DNA of 64,000 nt from Dyadobacter diqingensis (GTDB lineage: Bacteria; Bacteroidota; Bacteroidia; Cytophagales; Spirosomataceae). A program made the position numbers and the translations under genes. Positions 1-8,888 of the stretch are shown piece after piece. Each line of letters starts with the position of its first letter. Within the stretch, counting starts at the first letter, position 1. The notes under the pieces were generated by a model. It saw nothing but the letters and a program-made list of their open reading frames with translations. It had not been told where the DNA came from and searched no databases. Where the stretch lies: contig NZ_JAMXKF010000001.1 in assembly GCF_024220585.1 (NCBI RefSeq), positions 310,001-374,000 on the forward strand, given 5' to 3'.

Positions 1-123
1 TCCTGTCAAGTCAGCTATGATTCATCCAAATACCGCTTAAAGCCAAGCTCTGAATCATATTATGCACACATTAAAATAAGGCACAAAGCCCGATTTATCC
101 AAAACCTGATTAGCGAAAGTGCG

Positions 124-167
124 CAAGCCCTAAATTATTGATTAACCTATCGATAATTTAGGGCTTG
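124..167. terminator. Long stem-loop, terminator-like
   Basis: The arms at 124-142 and 149-167 (CAAGCCCTAAATTAT and its complement) pair over 19 positions with one mismatch around a 6-nt loop. No strong T run follows on either strand, so it could be a processed or bidirectional terminator for a gene left of the window or a repeat-type hairpin. Confidence 0.4.
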
Positions 168-263
168 TGTACTTCTATGAACGGGCTAGTCTTCTACCAT
201 CATTAACTGAAAAGATATCGGAACCTAAGATTGAACTTCCTGCCGAGCGATAAACCAATTTCA

Positions 264-298
264 TAAAAAATCCGTCTCCCGAAAATCAGGGGACGGAT
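264..298 (-). terminator. Rho-independent terminator of the T9SS protein gene
   Basis: On the minus strand the stem ATCCGTCCCC / GGGAGACGGAT, with a single bulged base, is followed directly by a run of T (A run at 265-270 on the plus strand). It lies 35 nt beyond the stop codon of the gene at 333-3179. Confidence 0.75.
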
Positions 299-332
299 CT
301 GGATTATCTACACTATTATCTATTTACTGCAA

Positions 333-3179
333 TTATTTAGCAATCAAAACCTTTTGTACATACTGACCGCCATCTTTCGAAGTTATTTTTATCAGATATA
401 AACCCTCCGGAAGCTGGCTTACATTGATACCGGAAGAGGGCACACTTGTTCCTTTATAAACCGTATTTCCGTTTGCGTTGATAATTTCCACGGATTTAAC
501 TGTTTTGGACAGACTGGCATTAAACATCAGGAAATCAGATGTCGGATTAGGATAAATGCTGGAAGCGTTTCCATCAAAACTCAGGCTTCTGACACGGCTG
601 TATGCATAACTTGCATCATTGTCAACCATTTTCAACCGGTAATACTGAACACCAGACAAGATTTCCTTATCCACAAAAGTATATTTTCCGCCTGCGTTAC
701 CATCGACATGCCCAATGGAATGGAATGAATTTGCAGTACTGCTCCGCTCAATTTCAAAATGGCTGAAATTCTTTTCATTAACCGTTTTCCAGGTTAACAA
801 CGCCTTGTTTTCAGCGATTGAAGCTTCGAAACTTATCAAATTGACAGGTAGTGGTTCGTTACACTTTGTGCTGCTGAGCTGTACCGTAGTGACACGTGTT
901 ACACAACCGCCAAGTATATTGATCGTGCAAACATATGTCCCGTCATCTGACGCCTGATAAGGATTGAAGTTAAGCGAACGCTGATTGGATATCGTAACCC
1001 CGTTTTTTGTCCAGGTGTAGGTAGCATCCACCATGTCGGGCACGCTCAAAACATAGGAAGATCCAGCGCATGGCTGCAATGCAGTCTCGGTTTTAACAGG
1101 ATCCAGTTTGCCGATCGTTACCTGCGTAACCGTAGAATTTCCGCAATTATCAGTCACCCTGGTCGTATAAGAGGTATAGGGTGTCAGTCCTGAAATCGTT
1201 TCGGTACCATCCGAATCGTCAGTCAGTGTGGTATAATCGGCATCGGTTCCCGAAGTAAGACGGTATTCAAATTTCAACGGTTTGGCACCATTAAAAGCAA
1301 GCAGCGCATTTCCTGTACTGGTCAGATCGCCGTTCGCGTCCTCACAGATGATGCCAATCTTTTTCGTAATCACAGGCCCCTGACCAGCGGGAAGTATCTG
1401 AACCGTGCTGCTATAATCGTACGGTCCGCAACCGATCATATGGCTGTTAACTGTGTACGTATCCGGAGGCAGGTTGCTGATCGTTATACCAGGCACTGTC
1501 CCGGTTCCAACCGTTACGTTAGCACTATTCTTTACATCAAAACTGAAAGTACCGTAGCCATTGTTGGTCGCTACAATAGCAATGTTGCCCGTTCCTCCGC
1601 ATAGCTGCTCCACAGTGGCCGTGGTATGCTGATCCAGCACCCCTACCGACAATGGCAATGGTGCAGTCACCTGCTCAGTCTGACCGCAACCGTTCTTAAC
1701 CTCTATGGTATAGGTTGCCCCTGGTATTGCATTTGCCCATTCCCAAACTCCCCAACCGCGATTCATACCGGCCACACCAACAAGATTAGGTCCGGCAACA
1801 ATTGTAGCTGTCGCATTTCCGAAGTTAGCCATCTCCCCGCTAATATATACCGACATGGTAGTGCGGCCTTCAATCGTTGAACACCCCGCGTAGCCTCCGA
1901 TGCTTCCAAGCGCTAACGGAACAGGGGTTCCGGAGCCTGAATTTAACACCGCCGAAAAAGGAGCACCGCAGGCATCCGTTCCATCCACAGTATAGGTATC
2001 GGGAAGTAGATTTGGAAATTCATGCCACAAATCAGCATTCGTTGTCGCCAGGTATGGAGAGCCCGTGATATCAACTCCCAGACTGTTTTTGATTGTAAAG
2101 GTTACCGGGAAAATATAATTGATACCACCTGAGATATTAATACTGTAAGGGATAGGATCGCTTGCTGATGCGGCGCAACCCCTTGCCTGGAGACTAAAAT
2201 TGATACTCACAGCCTGGAACGAAGTACCATAGTCATAACAATAGGTACATACGTCACCACAGGGTGTCTTGGTAACGATCAACAGATTTTTAAAATTGGG
2301 TACAATGACCTGTGGATTATATGGAGAAGTGTTATCAAAAGTTTCCGTTTGCAGCAAAGCTCCCTGAACCGGAGAAGCACAGGTCCCTGTATTTTCATAA
2401 AACTCTACACTAACACTTTTGCCTGCGGGCAGCGACGGCAGAGCAGAAGAAAATGCAAGTTCCAATTTTATGCTCGTCAAAAGCTCTGCACAGGTCAATC
2501 CATCCCTGCGAGGCTGCGCATTTGTTACGCACAGATTTTGTGGAATGTCTCTTGTCACGGTAACCTCTCTCGTGATAAAAACGCCACAGGCATCTTTTAC
2601 CCGCACATTGTAATTACCAAATGCCGGAACTGCATGGGCATCGGTAAGACTGGTTGTATTTATAACCTGATAGGTTAAGGTCTGGTCACTCTCAGCCGGG
2701 TCGCCCACCCAGTATGCGTAAGAATAAGTAGGAGAACTCCCTGCAGTGATAGTCGTATTAATGACTCCGCCCGCACCGACACCGATACAAATATCAGCAG
2801 CCACAGAAGCAGCGGCAATTTGCACATAGGTAGTTGGCACTTCAACGGTGGTGGTAGTAAATACATTGGGATCATCGGCACAGGCTACTTTTACGGTGTA
2901 CGTACCGGGTAACAATGCTTCAAACGTACTTGAACTCTGCGCTCCGTTGGGAAAACCTACGGGGCCGGAAGTAATCTGATAAGTAGCACCGGTTCCGACT
3001 GTTGCATTGACGGTAAAGGCACCATTCGAAGGGCAGGTCGCCGTAGTGATATTCGTAGATGTTACGCTGATACTCGCCGGGCATTGGCTGTACGCTTTGG
3101 AAGCGCTCAGAAGCATTCCTAAAAATAGGAACAGCAGATAATACTCTCGTGCTTTTAGTGTGCTAAACAGGTGTTTCAT
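333..3179 (-). CDS. T9SS type A sorting domain surface protein with repeated Ig-like modules
   Basis: A 948-residue exported protein. Residues 1-31 form a signal peptide (LLFLFLGMLLSASKAYS). The body is a series of about eight 80-100 residue beta-rich modules marked by repeated phrases such as LPPDTYTV and LLPGTYTV, plus many cysteines (paired as in CGDVCTYC). An Ig-like segment with TWTKNGVTISN follows around residue 720. From about 785 the common Bacteroidota module PLPVNLISFEA...LTWKTVNEKNFSHFEIERS appears. The last 75 residues are a T9SS type A sorting tail, with YPNPTSDFL and a terminal LPEGLYLIKI...VQKVLIAK. By family knowledge such proteins cross the outer membrane by T9SS and are anchored or released at the surface. 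The ligand is unknown; adhesion or gliding is only a guess. A terminator follows, and a LuxR-type regulator lies 79 bp upstream in the same direction. Confidence 0.9.
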   Translation of the reverse strand: MKHLFSTLKAREYYLLFLFLGMLLSASKAYSQCPASISVTSTNITTATCPSNGAFTVNATVGTGATYQITSGPVGFPNGAQSSSTFEALLPGTYTVKVACADDPNVFTTTTVEVPTTYVQIAAASVAADICIGVGAGGVINTTITAGSSPTYSYAYWVGDPAESDQTLTYQVINTTSLTDAHAVPAFGNYNVRVKDACGVFITREVTVTRDIPQNLCVTNAQPRRDGLTCAELLTSIKLELAFSSALPSLPAGKSVSVEFYENTGTCASPVQGALLQTETFDNTSPYNPQVIVPNFKNLLIVTKTPCGDVCTYCYDYGTSFQAVSINFSLQARGCAASASDPIPYSINISGGINYIFPVTFTIKNSLGVDITGSPYLATTNADLWHEFPNLLPDTYTVDGTDACGAPFSAVLNSGSGTPVPLALGSIGGYAGCSTIEGRTTMSVYISGEMANFGNATATIVAGPNLVGVAGMNRGWGVWEWANAIPGATYTIEVKNGCGQTEQVTAPLPLSVGVLDQHTTATVEQLCGGTGNIAIVATNNGYGTFSFDVKNSANVTVGTGTVPGITISNLPPDTYTVNSHMIGCGPYDYSSTVQILPAGQGPVITKKIGIICEDANGDLTSTGNALLAFNGAKPLKFEYRLTSGTDADYTTLTDDSDGTETISGLTPYTSYTTRVTDNCGNSTVTQVTIGKLDPVKTETALQPCAGSSYVLSVPDMVDATYTWTKNGVTISNQRSLNFNPYQASDDGTYVCTINILGGCVTRVTTVQLSSTKCNEPLPVNLISFEASIAENKALLTWKTVNEKNFSHFEIERSSTANSFHSIGHVDGNAGGKYTFVDKEILSGVQYYRLKMVDNDASYAYSRVRSLSFDGNASSIYPNPTSDFLMFNASLSKTVKSVEIINANGNTVYKGTSVPSSGINVSQLPEGLYLIKITSKDGGQYVQKVLIAK

Positions 3180-3258
3180 TTGCTCTGGGTTTGAAGTTAA
3201 TTATTGGTTTGTAGAGAATTAAATTGTTTGTTGATGAAGGAGAATTAATCTTTCGGAT

Positions 3259-3909
3259 TTAGCCGACCTGCTTATGCATGGATTTTTGCAGTGAATCTTT
3301 TAAATCGACCAGTGTCGTAATTTTTAATTTCCGGAACAGATTTTTCTTGATGGTGCTGATGGTAGATGCCTTGCGCTGCAACTTTTTGGAAATCTGTGAG
3401 ACACTGCTTCCATTCATAAGAAAATTTGCTATTTCAAATTCGCGGTGTGTCAGTATGATTTCATTTTTTCGGGCAGAATCGGTGGCAGGTGATACCCACT
3501 TGGGAAGCAGCACTTCCAGGACGTCATTACTTGTGTAATTTTTCCCATTCTGAACGTCCCGGATACATTTCAACAGCTCTTCCATGCTTGACTGCTTCGT
3601 CAGATATCCTCTGACTCCGGACTTAAAGTATAGGGACACTTTAAAAAAATCGGGATCTTCATCGTAGATTATCACTTTGGTCAGCTGGTTTTTCACCAGT
3701 AGCTCCATAATAAATTTACACTGGCGGCTTGGCAGTTCAACCGTATTACCCACAATGAACAAATCCGGGTAATCATCAAAACTGGCATTATTGAAATGAA
3801 GAAAACTATCAAACTCCAGAATAGATACCTTTTTGAAATTGTTCTTAATGAATACATCCAAACCTGCCCGGACGATGGGATGCTTATCGATAATGGCAAT
3901 GGTTTTCAT
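3259..3909 (-). CDS. LuxR/NarL-type DNA-binding regulator with atypical receiver domain
   Basis: 216 residues with the layout of NarL/FixJ response regulators: an N-terminal receiver fold (about 1-120) and a C-terminal LuxR helix-turn-helix (about 150-205, LTHREFEIANFLMNGSS...ISKKL...STISTIKKNLFRKL). The receiver is degenerate. The acidic pair is reduced to one Asp (IIDKHP). The position that should be the phospho-acceptor Asp, six residues after the Pro of PDLFIVGNTVEL, is Gly54. The conserved Lys of LTKQSS is kept. It is therefore probably not controlled by phosphorylation at the usual site. No histidine kinase is adjacent. The T9SS protein gene lies 79 bp downstream on the same strand and may be a target or co-transcribed, which is inference. 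A perfect palindrome lies about 170 bp upstream. Confidence 0.85.
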   Translation of the reverse strand: MKTIAIIDKHPIVRAGLDVFIKNNFKKVSILEFDSFLHFNNASFDDYPDLFIVGNTVELPSRQCKFIMELLVKNQLTKVIIYDEDPDFFKVSLYFKSGVRGYLTKQSSMEELLKCIRDVQNGKNYTSNDVLEVLLPKWVSPATDSARKNEIILTHREFEIANFLMNGSSVSQISKKLQRKASTISTIKKNLFRKLKITTLVDLKDSLQKSMHKQVG

Positions 3910-4385
3910 TAACTGAGTTGTTTAAAAAGTAAAAGCCAGCTATTGCTTTATGCAGTACCTATTCATTGCAGCAGACTGCGATGCCAGTGAATAAATTTTG
4001 CTCAAAGGTGCCGCCTTTCACATGATCTCACAATCATCCAATACTGGTATTTTTCTACTATGAATTATTATTAATCTACCACGATTGTGGTATTTCGTTT
4101 GATTTTGTAATCGTATAACACATTGGCTAAAAGATATTTTTATCTGTTCAAAACCATAGATGTGTTAACAACAGGCCCATTCTAATAAATAAGGAGTTTT
4201 AGGCGCATAGAGGATTTAAGCGGTCAATAAACTCGGTGAGGAAATCAAAATGCAGCCAGTGGAGATAGTTTACTAAGCAAAAATGGTCTAACGGGATATT
4301 CAGTACGAATATTGACCTCCTGTCAATTTGAATTGGGAATTGAAATACGTCCTGACCAATATACAGCCAGCATTTGATTTTGAGT
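3910..4385. other. Intergenic region upstream of the LuxR-type gene
   Basis: 476 bp without a convincing gene. It holds the palindrome at 4077-4092. On the minus strand an open frame of about 60 codons (4199-4385) has no start codon and overlaps the end of the neighbouring lipoprotein gene in another frame. I do not count it as a gene. Confidence 0.5.
4077..4092. promoter_or_regulatory. Perfect palindrome, possible operator
   Basis: TACCAC-GATT-GTGGTA is a perfect 6+4+6 inverted repeat about 170 bp upstream of the LuxR-type regulator start. The size fits a dimer-binding operator, possibly for the LuxR-type protein itself. No experimental or comparative support is available here. Confidence 0.3.
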
Positions 4386-5240
4386 TTATTTGCAATCCCA
4401 CTTGATCATTTCAGGAGACTTTCCTATTACATTACGGTGGTCATCATAGGTGAGATTGAAGTCAATCACCTGCCCGGGATACTCGACCCGGATTGGATTG
4501 TTCGTAGAAAATATCTTATGCGCTTCGATATAATCAAAGTCTATAAAATTTAACACCTTGGTCGTATTGGGATAATCATCATAATAATATTTTATCGGAA
4601 GGGTTGATTCGACTTTCCCGTCTATTATTGATTCACTTATTTCGTTCGATAGATTGCCTTTACTATCGTACTCAAATGTGCGTTTACCCCTAACCCGTAA
4701 ATAATCGACCTCCCTGCTATAATATGCATAGGTAAGTAATTCAACAGGTTTGCGAGAGTTATTGTATTTAAATTCATGGCGACTAGTCTCGATACGTGCA
4801 ATTTTTCCATTGCGCATACCTTCATATCCAAATTTACGAATTGTTGTTACACCGTACTGGCCATATTCATATTCTACTTCCGTCCAGGCTTCCCTCCGTT
4901 CCTGAATTACCTCTTTTGGTTCAAACTTAGGCACAATAATCCTTTTGAGCTCTCCATTTTCATACTCAAGGGTTCTGTATAATTCGGTAGCGGGAGTTGC
5001 TGGAAAATAGAAGACATTGTTGTATATTTCGGTGAGGCGATTATCCGAATCGTACTTTGAAAAAAACATTCCCCAAGATGCCAGTCTGCACCCGGTCGTT
5101 AGATATCCGAAATTTTCAGGATTGGGTGCTTCTTCCTTTTTACAACCTACAACAGCAATACAAATTATAACAATCGGCAGCAAGCGAAAAAAATACTTAT
5201 TCAAATTTTGATCAGGGATAAGACGTAGAACTAGTTGCAA
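4386..5240 (-). CDS. Hypothetical lipoprotein with YD/RHS-like strand repeats
   Basis: 284 residues. The signal peptide ends in a lipobox (ICIAVVGC followed by KKEE), so the mature protein should be lipid-anchored. The body repeats short units such as YEYGQYG, FKYNNSRKP, FEYDSKGNLSNE and LTYDDHRNVIG, spaced about 40-60 residues apart. This pattern is seen in exported DUF4595/RHS-like beta-sheet proteins of Bacteroidota. No ATG starts this frame: position 5240 is TTG, and a second TTG at 5204 (LNKYFFRLLP) would give a neater lipoprotein signal, so the start is uncertain. Function unknown. It lies 141 bp downstream of another lipoprotein gene on the same strand. Confidence 0.7.
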   Translation of the reverse strand: MQLVLRLIPDQNLNKYFFRLLPIVIICIAVVGCKKEEAPNPENFGYLTTGCRLASWGMFFSKYDSDNRLTEIYNNVFYFPATPATELYRTLEYENGELKRIIVPKFEPKEVIQERREAWTEVEYEYGQYGVTTIRKFGYEGMRNGKIARIETSRHEFKYNNSRKPVELLTYAYYSREVDYLRVRGKRTFEYDSKGNLSNEISESIIDGKVESTLPIKYYYDDYPNTTKVLNFIDFDYIEAHKIFSTNNPIRVEYPGQVIDFNLTYDDHRNVIGKSPEMIKWDCK

Positions 5241-5381
5241 ATATATAAATTTATTTATCTCAGAAGCGGCCGAGGTAAATCAGGTTCTTAACTGCTTTGT
5301 TCTGACCTATGGGCTAATCTACTCAAACGTACAATTTTCCCCGCGAGCCACCTCAAACATCTGTCCGGAAGCTAGAAATCA

Positions 5382-6413
5382 TTATGGATTAGTTACAAAT
5401 ATTGAATATGGGTCCGCAGATATCTCAGTCCCTGAAAGTAGGATCGGTGTGTTATTCTTAAGGTAAGTAGGATTGCAATTTAAGCAAGGCGTAGTAACAG
5501 TGGTTACATAGACATTGTTATTAAGCGTTGCGACGCTCGTTGCATCGCTACCGATCAGATAGTTTTTGACCCCATTTTTCCATATCACTGCTTTGCGGAC
5601 TTGATTTACGTACTCAATCCCAACAATGTAAACGTCTTTGCCAGCAACGGCGATATCTCTTGCCAACGCACTATTTCCACTGTCGTCAAGATTATTCTCG
5701 ATGCCGTTTTTCCAATATTTTGGAGTAAATCGACTGGTAACACGATCAAATTCAAAGCCGACTACGTGCACATCGTTGCCCGAAGCAGCTATGGCAACGG
5801 CATTTGTAACATTTTTGCTGTTCGAAAGATTTACCTCGATGCCATTTCGCCAGTATTTGGCCACCGGTCCAATCTGATTTTGCGTAAACCCACAAGTGTA
5901 TACCTCGCTTCCGGATATGGAAATCCCGGTCATAGTCCCAAGAGCATTTCCGTTACCGATTATAGGAACTCCATTTTTCCAATAAGATGGTAAGTGTATG
6001 TTGAAAGGGTCATAAACTGATCCTGCAATATAAACATCATTTCCAGCTACCGTAATGTCGTCAAAAGAGGTAGGAATTTTGGTAGGTGAAACGCTCGATA
6101 TTACTCCATTCTTCCAATAAGTACCGAAACTTCCGATACGTGTATTTAGATAGCCCCCTCCAATCACGTGCACATCTCCACCAGACACAGCGATGCCTGT
6201 CGCTCTGATGTTAGCAAATTCGTGGGAAGGACTTGGTAGAATAAAGGATTGTCCATTTTTCCAGTACATTATCCTTGAGATGCTATTTCCCCACTCAGTG
6301 CCAGTCACATAGACATCTGGCTCAGGTTCTGCTGGCGAAATACGTTTAGAAGTACAGCATGATAAGAAAAGACAAAGTAAAATAGAGGGTAGGTAACTGT
6401 AAAAATTTTGCAT
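5382..6413 (-). CDS. Lipoprotein with seven YWKNG repeats, probable beta-propeller
   Basis: 343 residues with a lipobox signal (LCLFLSCC followed by TSKR). The mature part consists of about seven repeats of 40-50 residues. Each holds a strand of the type DVYVAGS or DVHVVGF and then YWKNG, YWRNG, IWKNG or a drifted YLKNN. Seven such repeats suit a seven-bladed propeller; this is inferred from repeat number only. The ATG at 6413 is clear. No catalytic motif is visible. Proteins of this kind are common single-copy surface lipoproteins in Cytophagales with no known substrate. Confidence 0.75.
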   Translation of the reverse strand: MQNFYSYLPSILLCLFLSCCTSKRISPAEPEPDVYVTGTEWGNSISRIMYWKNGQSFILPSPSHEFANIRATGIAVSGGDVHVIGGGYLNTRIGSFGTYWKNGVISSVSPTKIPTSFDDITVAGNDVYIAGSVYDPFNIHLPSYWKNGVPIIGNGNALGTMTGISISGSEVYTCGFTQNQIGPVAKYWRNGIEVNLSNSKNVTNAVAIAASGNDVHVVGFEFDRVTSRFTPKYWKNGIENNLDDSGNSALARDIAVAGKDVYIVGIEYVNQVRKAVIWKNGVKNYLIGSDATSVATLNNNVYVTTVTTPCLNCNPTYLKNNTPILLSGTEISADPYSIFVTNP

Positions 6414-6624
6414 TAGGAAGATATGGGAATTTAACTAGGTCTACTGAAGTTAGAAGTAACCGAGTAGCAATTTAATTAAAATTCTCACTCTTGCATTGCT
6501 CCTAAGAGCGATTTTTTAATATTATTGCAGGACAATTAAAAAGTGGCGTAAGATTTAATCTGGATTATCAACCGAAACTGCTAAGTTTTTCCAGGACGAT
6601 ACATCCCAAATCACAGGCAAGACC

Positions 6625-6658
6625 ACGCGGTTATAGTAATTATTACTAATACACGCGT
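6625..6658. promoter_or_regulatory. Hairpin/palindrome upstream of the DUF6000-like gene
   Basis: An inner stem TAGTAAT / ATTACTA around a single T (6634-6648) is framed by outer arms ACGCG / CGCGT (6625-6629 and 6654-6658). It lies immediately before the gene that starts near 6673. It could be an operator or a leader hairpin; nothing more can be said. Confidence 0.3.
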
Positions 6659-6672
6659 TTGTAACACTTTTG

Positions 6673-7368
6673 ATGAATTATCTGCACTTACCAACTCGGG
6701 GTATGGTTAATAAGACTATTATGGATAACGAAGAAATCGAAGCAATAAAATTACACGTCGCAGGTGCGACGGTTCGACATGTTCCACCTTTTGACGACTT
6801 AAAGCCGTTTACCAATGACTTTGAGTTAACGCAAGACTTCATTGACAAATGGGTAATTCCATTTTACAGGAATATTGGTCATACTGACCATAAATGGGTT
6901 AACAAATTGACTTCCGTTAAACAGGGAATTACTCCCGACATCATACAAAAGAATCTCGGCGACTTTAACTGGCGCACAAGACAGACAGGGGCCTTCTTCT
7001 CTGCTATTACAAATCAGACACAGTTCATTGACATAATTGGGACGCATTTATTGAAAAGTGAAGTTTGTTATGCTGGAAGAGTTTACTGCCAGGTATTAGC
7101 TTCATTTAATTTATCAAAATGTGTTGACTATTTAAACTTGTATCTTGACTATTACTTACTACAACCTAACCTATGGTTCGATCAAAGAGATGCAATGGAA
7201 GGAATTCTGTATCTGGACAAATTGAACTCAACAAGTTATTATGACAAGCACATCAACAATTGGACAGAATTTATAAAAAATAAACCATATGGGGATAAAG
7301 AGGTTACTACTGACAACTTAGAGAAACAATTGGCAATCATTGAAACCGTAAAAAAATATGCCTCATAA
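6673..7368 (+). CDS. DUF6000-like family protein
   Basis: A soluble protein of about 231 residues without a signal peptide. The stretch FIDKWVIPFYRN, then KWVNKL, a helical middle and CVDYLNLYLDYYLLQPNLWFDQRDAMEGILYLD match my memory of the DUF6000 family. Members are found as orphan genes in accessory regions and beside polymorphic toxins, so an immunity role is possible but not shown. The first ATG is 6673, while ATGs at 6703 and 6721 (MDNEEIEAIK) are equally good starts; conserved-looking sequence begins only after 6760. It converges with the next gene, with 17 bp between them. Confidence 0.7.
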   Translation: MNYLHLPTRGMVNKTIMDNEEIEAIKLHVAGATVRHVPPFDDLKPFTNDFELTQDFIDKWVIPFYRNIGHTDHKWVNKLTSVKQGITPDIIQKNLGDFNWRTRQTGAFFSAITNQTQFIDIIGTHLLKSEVCYAGRVYCQVLASFNLSKCVDYLNLYLDYYLLQPNLWFDQRDAMEGILYLDKLNSTSYYDKHINNWTEFIKNKPYGDKEVTTDNLEKQLAIIETVKKYAS

Positions 7369-7385
7369 TATGGTTTGGATGAAGG

Positions 7386-7685
7386 TCAGTATGCTAGATT
7401 GTCGGGAATCATTTGACCTTTAACAAATTCAATCCAAGAGTCATAATAAACAACCTTTGGCCAAGCCTTATCTCCTTTACCAGCCCAAGTCAAATGTACA
7501 ACCGCATATTTACCATTATTAAACTGAACTAAAATATCGTCCGCGGCCAAACTTCTTCCTATCGGTCTCATTTGTAACCCAAATAAGGAATGAGAATAAG
7601 AAATTTCCTTCAACAACTCTATCTGAAAGAAATCGACTTGATCTCCTGCAATCTCATTCCAGGGTTCTAACCATTGATATTTCAT
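7386..7685 (-). CDS. Conserved hypothetical protein (orphan, immunity-like)
   Basis: 99 residues, cytosolic, no signal. The pattern ELLKEISYSHSLFG...RSLAADDILVQF...YAVVHLTWAGKG...WPKVVYYDSWIEF recurs in small bacterial orphan proteins: HPL-like motif, a DD pair, VHLTW, then WP...SW.EF. No function is assigned to them as far as I recall. It sits among other small accessory genes and is convergent with the DUF6000-like gene. Confidence 0.7.
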   Translation of the reverse strand: MKYQWLEPWNEIAGDQVDFFQIELLKEISYSHSLFGLQMRPIGRSLAADDILVQFNNGKYAVVHLTWAGKGDKAWPKVVYYDSWIEFVKGQMIPDNLAY

Positions 7686-8088
7686 TTTTCCTTTCGAGCT
7701 ATTTATTTTTCAATCGGTTTTTTGAAACTTTTCGTAAACACTTTCAGAGAGAATTATCCTGTGGCAACTTCATCACGAAAGGGACCAAATCCAAAAGGAT
7801 TGACTTTATCAATAGTTAAAAATATCAAAATTAGAAAAAGATAGTTGATAGAATATCAAGTATTTTATGTTTTCTTGACGTTAAAAAAACACAATAAATA
7901 CAATGCGGATGAATATAGCTATCTCCAAAATGTTCAATACTTTTAAGCTTTGTGGAACATTAAAGAAGCCAGTCTTTGCTCCACAAATAAAAATACATAT
8001 CCAATAATCCCAAGAAGAATAAATAAAGTATGTTTCATCTTAACGTCAAATACCTTTTTCTTTATTGAATTTAAAAACAGAAAAAAAT
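7686..8088. other. 403 bp AT-rich intergenic stretch with a possible micro-ORF
   Basis: AT-rich DNA between two small minus-strand genes. The only open frame that looks protein-like is the 31-codon frame listed at 7943-8038. No terminator with a clear T run was found. Confidence 0.4.
7943..8038 (-). CDS. Possible 31-residue single-pass membrane peptide
   Basis: ATG at 8038 opens a 31-codon frame ending in TAA. It begins MKHTLFILLGIIGYVFLFV and then turns charged (EQRLASLMFHKA). One hydrophobic segment with positive residues at both ends suits a small membrane peptide, for instance a type I toxin-like peptide or a regulatory membrane peptide. No ribosome-binding site is visible, though this phylum often lacks one. 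It could equally be chance. Confidence 0.3.
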   Translation of the reverse strand: MKHTLFILLGIIGYVFLFVEQRLASLMFHKA

Positions 8089-8388
8089 CTAATCTAGTTG
8101 GCCATCGGCATAATGATAATGTTCCTGAGTTGCTGAAGTAAAGTGCTGAATAAAGTTAGATGTGTAATGTTCGGCTTTTGTTGGTAGGAAGTCCTTGTTT
8201 TTAATACACCAATCGTATATGCCTGTATCCATAGGATATGAAGTAAGAACCCCAGAAAGTTTGTTAATTTCAATCCATTCTTCCGCTTTAAGCCTCGAGC
8301 TGAAAGCCCCGCTAGAAAAGCGACCTCCCTCACCATGAAATATCCAAATCTCAGTTACTGTCATCATTTTTCGTTTATTAGATATCAT
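8089..8388 (-). CDS. DUF7710-like domain protein
   Basis: 99 residues. The opening EIWIFHGEGGRFSSGAF and the closing FIQHFTSATQEHYHYADG, with SGVLTSYPMDTGIYDWC between, are as I remember the DUF7710 family: small cytosolic proteins often encoded next to secreted toxins or as orphan immunity genes. ATGs at 8388, 8367 and 8364 are in frame; conservation begins at MTVTEIW (8364), so the shortest start may be correct. It lies 26 bp after the DUF4265-like gene on the same strand, so the two are probably co-transcribed. Confidence 0.75.
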   Translation of the reverse strand: MISNKRKMMTVTEIWIFHGEGGRFSSGAFSSRLKAEEWIEINKLSGVLTSYPMDTGIYDWCIKNKDFLPTKAEHYTSNFIQHFTSATQEHYHYADGQLD

Positions 8389-8414
8389 CTCGTTTTTTGA
8401 GACAATAAGTACTG

Positions 8415-8888
8415 TTAATACCAGTGATTTTCAGACAAACAGGATTCTGCATAGTCTATAATGCCTTTCTTTTGTAAGTCTGAAAGCCTACTCTTTATTG
8501 GCAAATAGTTGATTTCTGCTGGAACGTTAACCACAAAGTAACCTTCTTTAAATTTTTCAGACTCGCAACCTAGTGTGGCAAATATATCCCTAATACCATT
8601 TGTATCTGTGTTTTCCGTCATAATAGCCACTTGAATTGTTGAATTTCCAGAATATTCGACGGTTTCTTTGTAAATTAATCTTTCTTGGGCGTCATCATAC
8701 TCTGCGTGTACTACATCATCAAGAGCTGCTGAAGCGTAAAAGGGTATATTATCGATTTTGTAAAATCCTTTCTTTGTATCCACGATTTGTGCCCAAATCG
8801 TTTCGACCGTCCACTCTTCTAAAACGTTACTGTGAAAACTAAAAGCAATTTTGACAGAATCTATATTGCAGGGATTTATAATACTCAT
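8415..8888 (-). CDS. DUF4265-like domain protein
   Basis: 157 residues, cytosolic. The order VKIAFSF...VETIWAQIVDTKKGFYKIDNIPFYA...DVVHAEYDD...IYKETVEYSGNST...GYFVVNVPAE fits the DUF4265 family. That family has an alpha/beta domain found in many orphan genes and sometimes beside contact-dependent or polymorphic toxin loci. The biochemical role is unknown; immunity is inference. It probably heads a two-gene unit with the DUF7710-like gene downstream. Confidence 0.75.
   Translation of the reverse strand: MSIINPCNIDSVKIAFSFHSNVLEEWTVETIWAQIVDTKKGFYKIDNIPFYASAALDDVVHAEYDDAQERLIYKETVEYSGNSTIQVAIMTENTDTNGIRDIFATLGCESEKFKEGYFVVNVPAEINYLPIKSRLSDLQKKGIIDYAESCLSENHWY

Larger units (their letters stand above)
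1..332. other. Non-coding left edge with two hairpins
   Basis: No reading frame that I trust lies in this stretch. It contains a long stem-loop at 124-167 and a rho-independent terminator at 270-298 that belongs to the T9SS protein gene on the minus strand. Whatever gene lies to the left is outside the window. Confidence 0.6.

Noticed and set aside
715..2881. Several frames opposite or overlapping the T9SS protein gene
   Set aside because: They lie within a gene with a clear signal peptide, repeats and sorting tail, and none has a recognisable motif.
4199..4385. 60-codon open frame on the minus strand (for example DHFCLVNYLHWLHF)
   Set aside because: No start codon, overlaps the neighbouring gene end in another frame, composition not convincing; may be a relic but cannot be supported.
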